From JBKBXU01 sp046313675 (GTDB lineage Bacteria > Bacteroidota > Bacteroidia > Cytophagales > Cytophagaceae), in the NCBI GenBank assembly GCA_046313675.1, contig JBKBXU010000163.1:1-9853 (forward strand): 9,853 bases of DNA, written 5' to 3'. The notes below the pieces were generated by a model that was not told the DNA's origin, did not search any database, and was given only the letters and a program-made list of their open reading frames with translations. This document shows, piece by piece, positions 6,880 to 9,853 of this stretch (its first letter is position 1; the number at the start of each line of letters is the position of its first letter). A program made the position numbers and the translations under genes.

Positions 6880-7437
6880 TTATTCAATAGTAACATCAAA
6901 TTCTGCTTCTATTTCTGTGTGACCTCTGTTTATATTCCCTTTATCACTTCTACGGTGATATTCTTTTAGAATAACTTTTATAGTACCAAGCCCGGCATCA
7001 CCGGTCACAAAGGAGTTTGAAAGCCCCACAGGCTTGCCATACTCATCTTCATCCTCGTATGTATGTTCCAATTGAAGCCCGTCAGATATTATGTAAAAAG
7101 CCTGATGTTCATCATCTTCCTTCCTAATATCTCCTGTAACAACTTCAATATTATCAGCATCAGATTCATTAAGGAGTTCTATATAACTTTCGTAAGACTT
7201 ATTCGCTGCAAGCACTATGCGATCCTTTTCGATATTCCCATCACCTTTAGGGTCTCTAAAAACAAATTCAAGAGGCTCTTCACCCTCAGCTTTAAAGTAA
7301 ATTTTAAGGGTAGTAATAAGATGGTGACTGTGATCATGCCCCGGGTTGGTAACATCATCCTCATCTTTTTTACATGAAACCAGGACTATTAAACCTAAAA
7401 TGGCAAATACAAAATTTCTTAAAAATACATTTTTCAT
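6880..7437 (-). CDS. Small His-rich lipoprotein next to a TonB-dependent receptor
   Basis: A 185-residue predicted lipoprotein. The signal (1-21) ends in a lipobox-like Leu-Val-Ser before Cys22, followed by KKDEDD, which in Bacteroidota can route lipoproteins to the outer membrane or surface. A short tether then carries HDHSHH (34-39). The body starts with LITTLKIYFKAEGEEP and looks all-beta. It includes FRDPKGDGNIEKDRI, a stretch on strand-coupled LLNESD, an acidic DIRKEDDEHQAFYIISD and a GLGTIKVILKEYH strand near the end. From memory, lipoproteins of this type often sit beside TonB-dependent receptors in Bacteroidota and have no proven function. The gene starts 30 nt after the receptor stop codon on the same strand, so they almost certainly share a transcript. 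The His cluster and acidic patches suggest metal binding, possibly delivery to the receptor; that is inference. Confidence 0.8.
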   Translation of the reverse strand: MKNVFLRNFVFAILGLIVLVSCKKDEDDVTNPGHDHSHHLITTLKIYFKAEGEEPLEFVFRDPKGDGNIEKDRIVLAANKSYESYIELLNESDADNIEVVTGDIRKEDDEHQAFYIISDGLQLEHTYEDEDEYGKPVGLSNSFVTGDAGLGTIKVILKEYHRRSDKGNINRGHTEIEAEFDVTIE

Positions 7438-7467
7438 CGTGTTTATATTTAATGGTTAAACAAAGAT

Positions 7468-9786
7468 TTAAACTGATTTTCCAAGAGGCACCCGCACTCT
7501 TAGCATAATATTTCTTCCCATTGCATCTGTAAAATACCTGAAGCGATCGAGGTAATCACGGTAGCGGGTGTTAAGCAAATTATTTACACTTAAAGAAAGA
7601 AAAACAGGGACAACTCCTGCTTTTAAAACTCCTCCCATTTCCAAATGGAATAACATATATGCCGGTGGTGGTGGTGCGTAATCAGAATCTTCAGGCACAC
7701 GGTTTTGCCTTCCCACCCAGGTATGTCTTAACTCCGCAAATACATCATTAAAACTTCCTATCTTGTGATTAATTCTATACCTGACTCCATTTTCCCATCG
7801 TACAGGAGGAATCCATATCAAATAATCGTTTTCTGTAGTATTATACCCTCTGATCCATGAAAAACGGGTACTCAGGATAAAGTTGGCACTAATAGAATCA
7901 TTCAAGGTAAAGTCAAAGCCGGTAAACAACGCATTTGTCTGCCTGTAATGGAAAGTCGGGAAAGCCCCTCTGATTGTTAGCGTTGGTGGCATAACCGGAG
8001 CCAGGTATATAAAATTGTGAATGTAATTACTAAAAACACTCATTTCTCCATAAATCCGTTGATAGGCAAATTCTGCGGATAAAGTTGTATTGTAAGCCAC
8101 TTCAGGTAACAGATTCGGGTCTCCAATTTCCACGGAAGCTGTTCCATGGTGCACACCTCTGCTAAAGAGTTCATTTACTGCAGGAGGGCGAAATGCCGTA
8201 CCGGCATTACCCCTGAGTTTCCAGTTAGGAGTCAATTTATAAATAGCCCCTGCCGTACCGGAAAAATTGGAGAAGAAATATTCCGGTGATAAAACCTCAT
8301 CACCTTCCCTCAAATACACCGTCATGCTTTTAACATCATATCTGGCACCGGCTTCCAACTCCAGACGGTTGGTCTTCCAACGCTCTATAAGAAAAATGCC
8401 GGCCCCGTGACTCTGGAAATTGGGTATAAAAAACCTCCCCTGCCAAGTATTGCTTTGCACAATTCCATTTACACCAAGGTTTCCGGTCAACCTGCCCACA
8501 GGTTTATGTTCCAGCACGATGTTTCCTGTATGGGTTGTTATTCTGAATCTCAGTTCAGGATCATCCGTTTGTTCGTCTCCTCTTGGTCTGTGACTATCAT
8601 ATTCGGATCTGTCATTGTATTGCCGTCCATAATCCACCAATACCCTACCAAATCTACTATTATAAAAACCTGACACTTTAAAGAGTTCATGGGTAATATC
8701 CTGATAAGGGCGATCAATGGACCTGGAAAATCCATCCATTATTAAGGGGCGGTCGCTGGCTATAGCATTCTGCAAGTCCGTCAGATTGCCTATATGAGCT
8801 CCCTGAAAAATTCCTAATTTTGTAGTAAACGTACTGTAATACACCTCTGTTCCGAATTTTTCATTTTCATAGCCAAGGCTCCAGCTGTAATTATGTTCCC
8901 TAAAGGCTGTGTTGCTGATAAAATAATCCGGGGCGCTTGAATTTCCGGCATCACGCAGTGAACCTTGTACTCGTCCGCTTAAGCCCTTAATAAACCCCGG
9001 GGCAAAATCCATAGAGACGGAACCCGCTCCCATTAGATTATTAGAAAATCCCGCCAAATTAACTTCTCCGTTAATGCCCGGCTCCTTACGCAACTTAGGT
9101 GGCTCAACTAAAATTACCCCTCCTATGGCATCCGATCCATAACGCACACTATTAGCCCCTTTTATCAGTGTGATTCTGGAAGCTACAAAAGGATCTATTT
9201 CAGGAGCATGTTCATAACCCCATTGTTGGCCCTCCTGTCGAATACCATTGTTAAAAATCAGAATTCTGTTACCATGCAATCCCTGTATTACAGGTTTAAA
9301 TATAGTTGGGCCGGTTTGAAGCACATATACACCTGGAATCTCCTGCATAGCCTCTCCAAGTGATAAACCCCTGGTTTTGTCCAGTTGTCGTCCTTCTAAA
9401 ATTGATTGAGGTAAAGGGGTAGAATAACGAAACCTCTTACCTTCTACCACAATTGAAGGTAATTCACAAATCTCTTCATGTAAAACAAAATCATGAACCT
9501 TATTACTTTCAAGAAATATATTCGTATGAAGTGTTTTGTAGCCCAGGAATTCTATGGTCAGGTTATATGTACCCTTGCAAATATTCTTAATTACAAACCT
9601 GCCTTTTTCATCAGACATAACTGTACCAACCCCCTCCAGCTTCACAACGGCGTTCTCAAGAGCCACTTCGGTTTCCCCATCATACACTTTTCCTTTCAGG
9701 GAAATATTACATCCCCTGGAAAATATGGTATCAGTTTGTGCAAAAGCAGGACAAACCATCAACAAAAGCAGGATTATTTTACCCAC
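7468..9786 (-). CDS. TonB-dependent outer-membrane receptor, possible metal importer
   Basis: A 772-residue receptor for active uptake across the outer membrane, powered by TonB-ExbBD. Order of parts: signal peptide (1-16, FA/Q), carboxypeptidase-regulatory-like beta-sandwich (about 27-104; KGRFVIKNICKGTYNLTI), plug (about 110-230; EIPGVYVLQTGP, GLHGNRILIFNNGIRQ, IKGANSVRYGSDAIGGV), then a 22-strand-type barrel ending in NLLNTRYRDYLDRFRYF and MLRVRVPLG. The plug stretch YEHAPEIDPF resembles the DHAVPIDPL region of the zinc receptor ZnuD. With the His-rich lipoprotein after it, this hints at a metal substrate. No SusD partner is present and the length is below typical SusC proteins, so glycan uptake is less likely. 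The start is GTG at 9786: an in-frame stop lies six codons upstream and the signal peptide begins here. I see no convincing promoter in the 67 bp to the window edge. Confidence 0.9.
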   Translation of the reverse strand: MGKIILLLLMVCPAFAQTDTIFSRGCNISLKGKVYDGETEVALENAVVKLEGVGTVMSDEKGRFVIKNICKGTYNLTIEFLGYKTLHTNIFLESNKVHDFVLHEEICELPSIVVEGKRFRYSTPLPQSILEGRQLDKTRGLSLGEAMQEIPGVYVLQTGPTIFKPVIQGLHGNRILIFNNGIRQEGQQWGYEHAPEIDPFVASRITLIKGANSVRYGSDAIGGVILVEPPKLRKEPGINGEVNLAGFSNNLMGAGSVSMDFAPGFIKGLSGRVQGSLRDAGNSSAPDYFISNTAFREHNYSWSLGYENEKFGTEVYYSTFTTKLGIFQGAHIGNLTDLQNAIASDRPLIMDGFSRSIDRPYQDITHELFKVSGFYNSRFGRVLVDYGRQYNDRSEYDSHRPRGDEQTDDPELRFRITTHTGNIVLEHKPVGRLTGNLGVNGIVQSNTWQGRFFIPNFQSHGAGIFLIERWKTNRLELEAGARYDVKSMTVYLREGDEVLSPEYFFSNFSGTAGAIYKLTPNWKLRGNAGTAFRPPAVNELFSRGVHHGTASVEIGDPNLLPEVAYNTTLSAEFAYQRIYGEMSVFSNYIHNFIYLAPVMPPTLTIRGAFPTFHYRQTNALFTGFDFTLNDSISANFILSTRFSWIRGYNTTENDYLIWIPPVRWENGVRYRINHKIGSFNDVFAELRHTWVGRQNRVPEDSDYAPPPPAYMLFHLEMGGVLKAGVVPVFLSLSVNNLLNTRYRDYLDRFRYFTDAMGRNIMLRVRVPLGKSV

Positions 9787-9853
9787 TGATAGGTATAACG
9801 TTTAATGAAATAAGGTTTTAAATTATTTGGAAGCGAACACTCCCTGAGTAAAA

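Noticed and set aside
7063..7377. 104-codon plus-strand ORF opposite the lipoprotein gene
   Set aside because: It is fully antisense to a well-supported lipoprotein gene, its product looks like random hydrophobic sequence, and it has no promoter or ribosome-binding context.
7468..9786. SusC-type glycan transporter paired with the lyase
   Set aside because: No SusD follows, the protein is shorter than typical SusC, the gene is about 5 kb away on the opposite strand, and the plug motif looks more like metal receptors.
9787..9853. Promoter of the receptor gene
   Set aside because: No TAnnTTTG box with a -33 TTG is visible on the minus strand here; the promoter may lie beyond the window.

Overview
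The window looks like a chromosomal segment of a flavobacterium-like member of the Bacteroidota. The evidence is a type IX secretion (T9SS) sorting domain on a large secreted enzyme, a TonB-dependent receptor with an N-terminal carboxypeptidase-regulatory-like domain, a lipoprotein whose signal ends in S-C-K-K-D, AT-rich start regions mostly without Shine-Dalgarno sequences, and one good TAnnTTTG promoter box. I cannot name the genus.

Layout, left to right. Positions 1-450 hold no convincing gene but carry 2.3 copies of a 196-bp tandem repeat with small hairpins. A promoter then leads into a 1380-residue secreted pectate lyase (PL9 type, 555-4697). It has many accessory modules: cadherin-like, CBM35-like, autotransporter-type beta-helix, two Ig-like domains, eight cysteine-rich spacer repeats and a C-terminal T9SS signal. 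Next is a palindrome and a broken gene for a small secreted protein (4776-5169) with two separate lesions, closed by a strong intrinsic terminator (5198-5242). Then come ispD (MEP isoprenoid pathway) and a DUF481-like outer-membrane beta-barrel protein, both on the plus strand. A hairpin at 6826-6855 separates these from two minus-strand genes that converge on them: a TonB-dependent receptor (9786-7468) followed 30 nt later by a small His-rich lipoprotein (7437-6880).

Functionally the window is a patchwork. The pectate lyase probably acts outside the cell on homogalacturonan and appears to be an orphan, since no SusC/SusD pair, regulator or other pectin enzyme is beside it. ispD is a housekeeping gene. 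The receptor and lipoprotein form one probable transcription unit for uptake of a scarce nutrient. The plug-domain motif and the lipoprotein's HDHSHH cluster suggest a metal ion, but this is inference. The clearest non-routine observations are the two-lesion pseudogene, whose lost C-terminus reappears intact in the next frame, the modular architecture of the lyase, and the non-coding 196-bp tandem repeat upstream of it.
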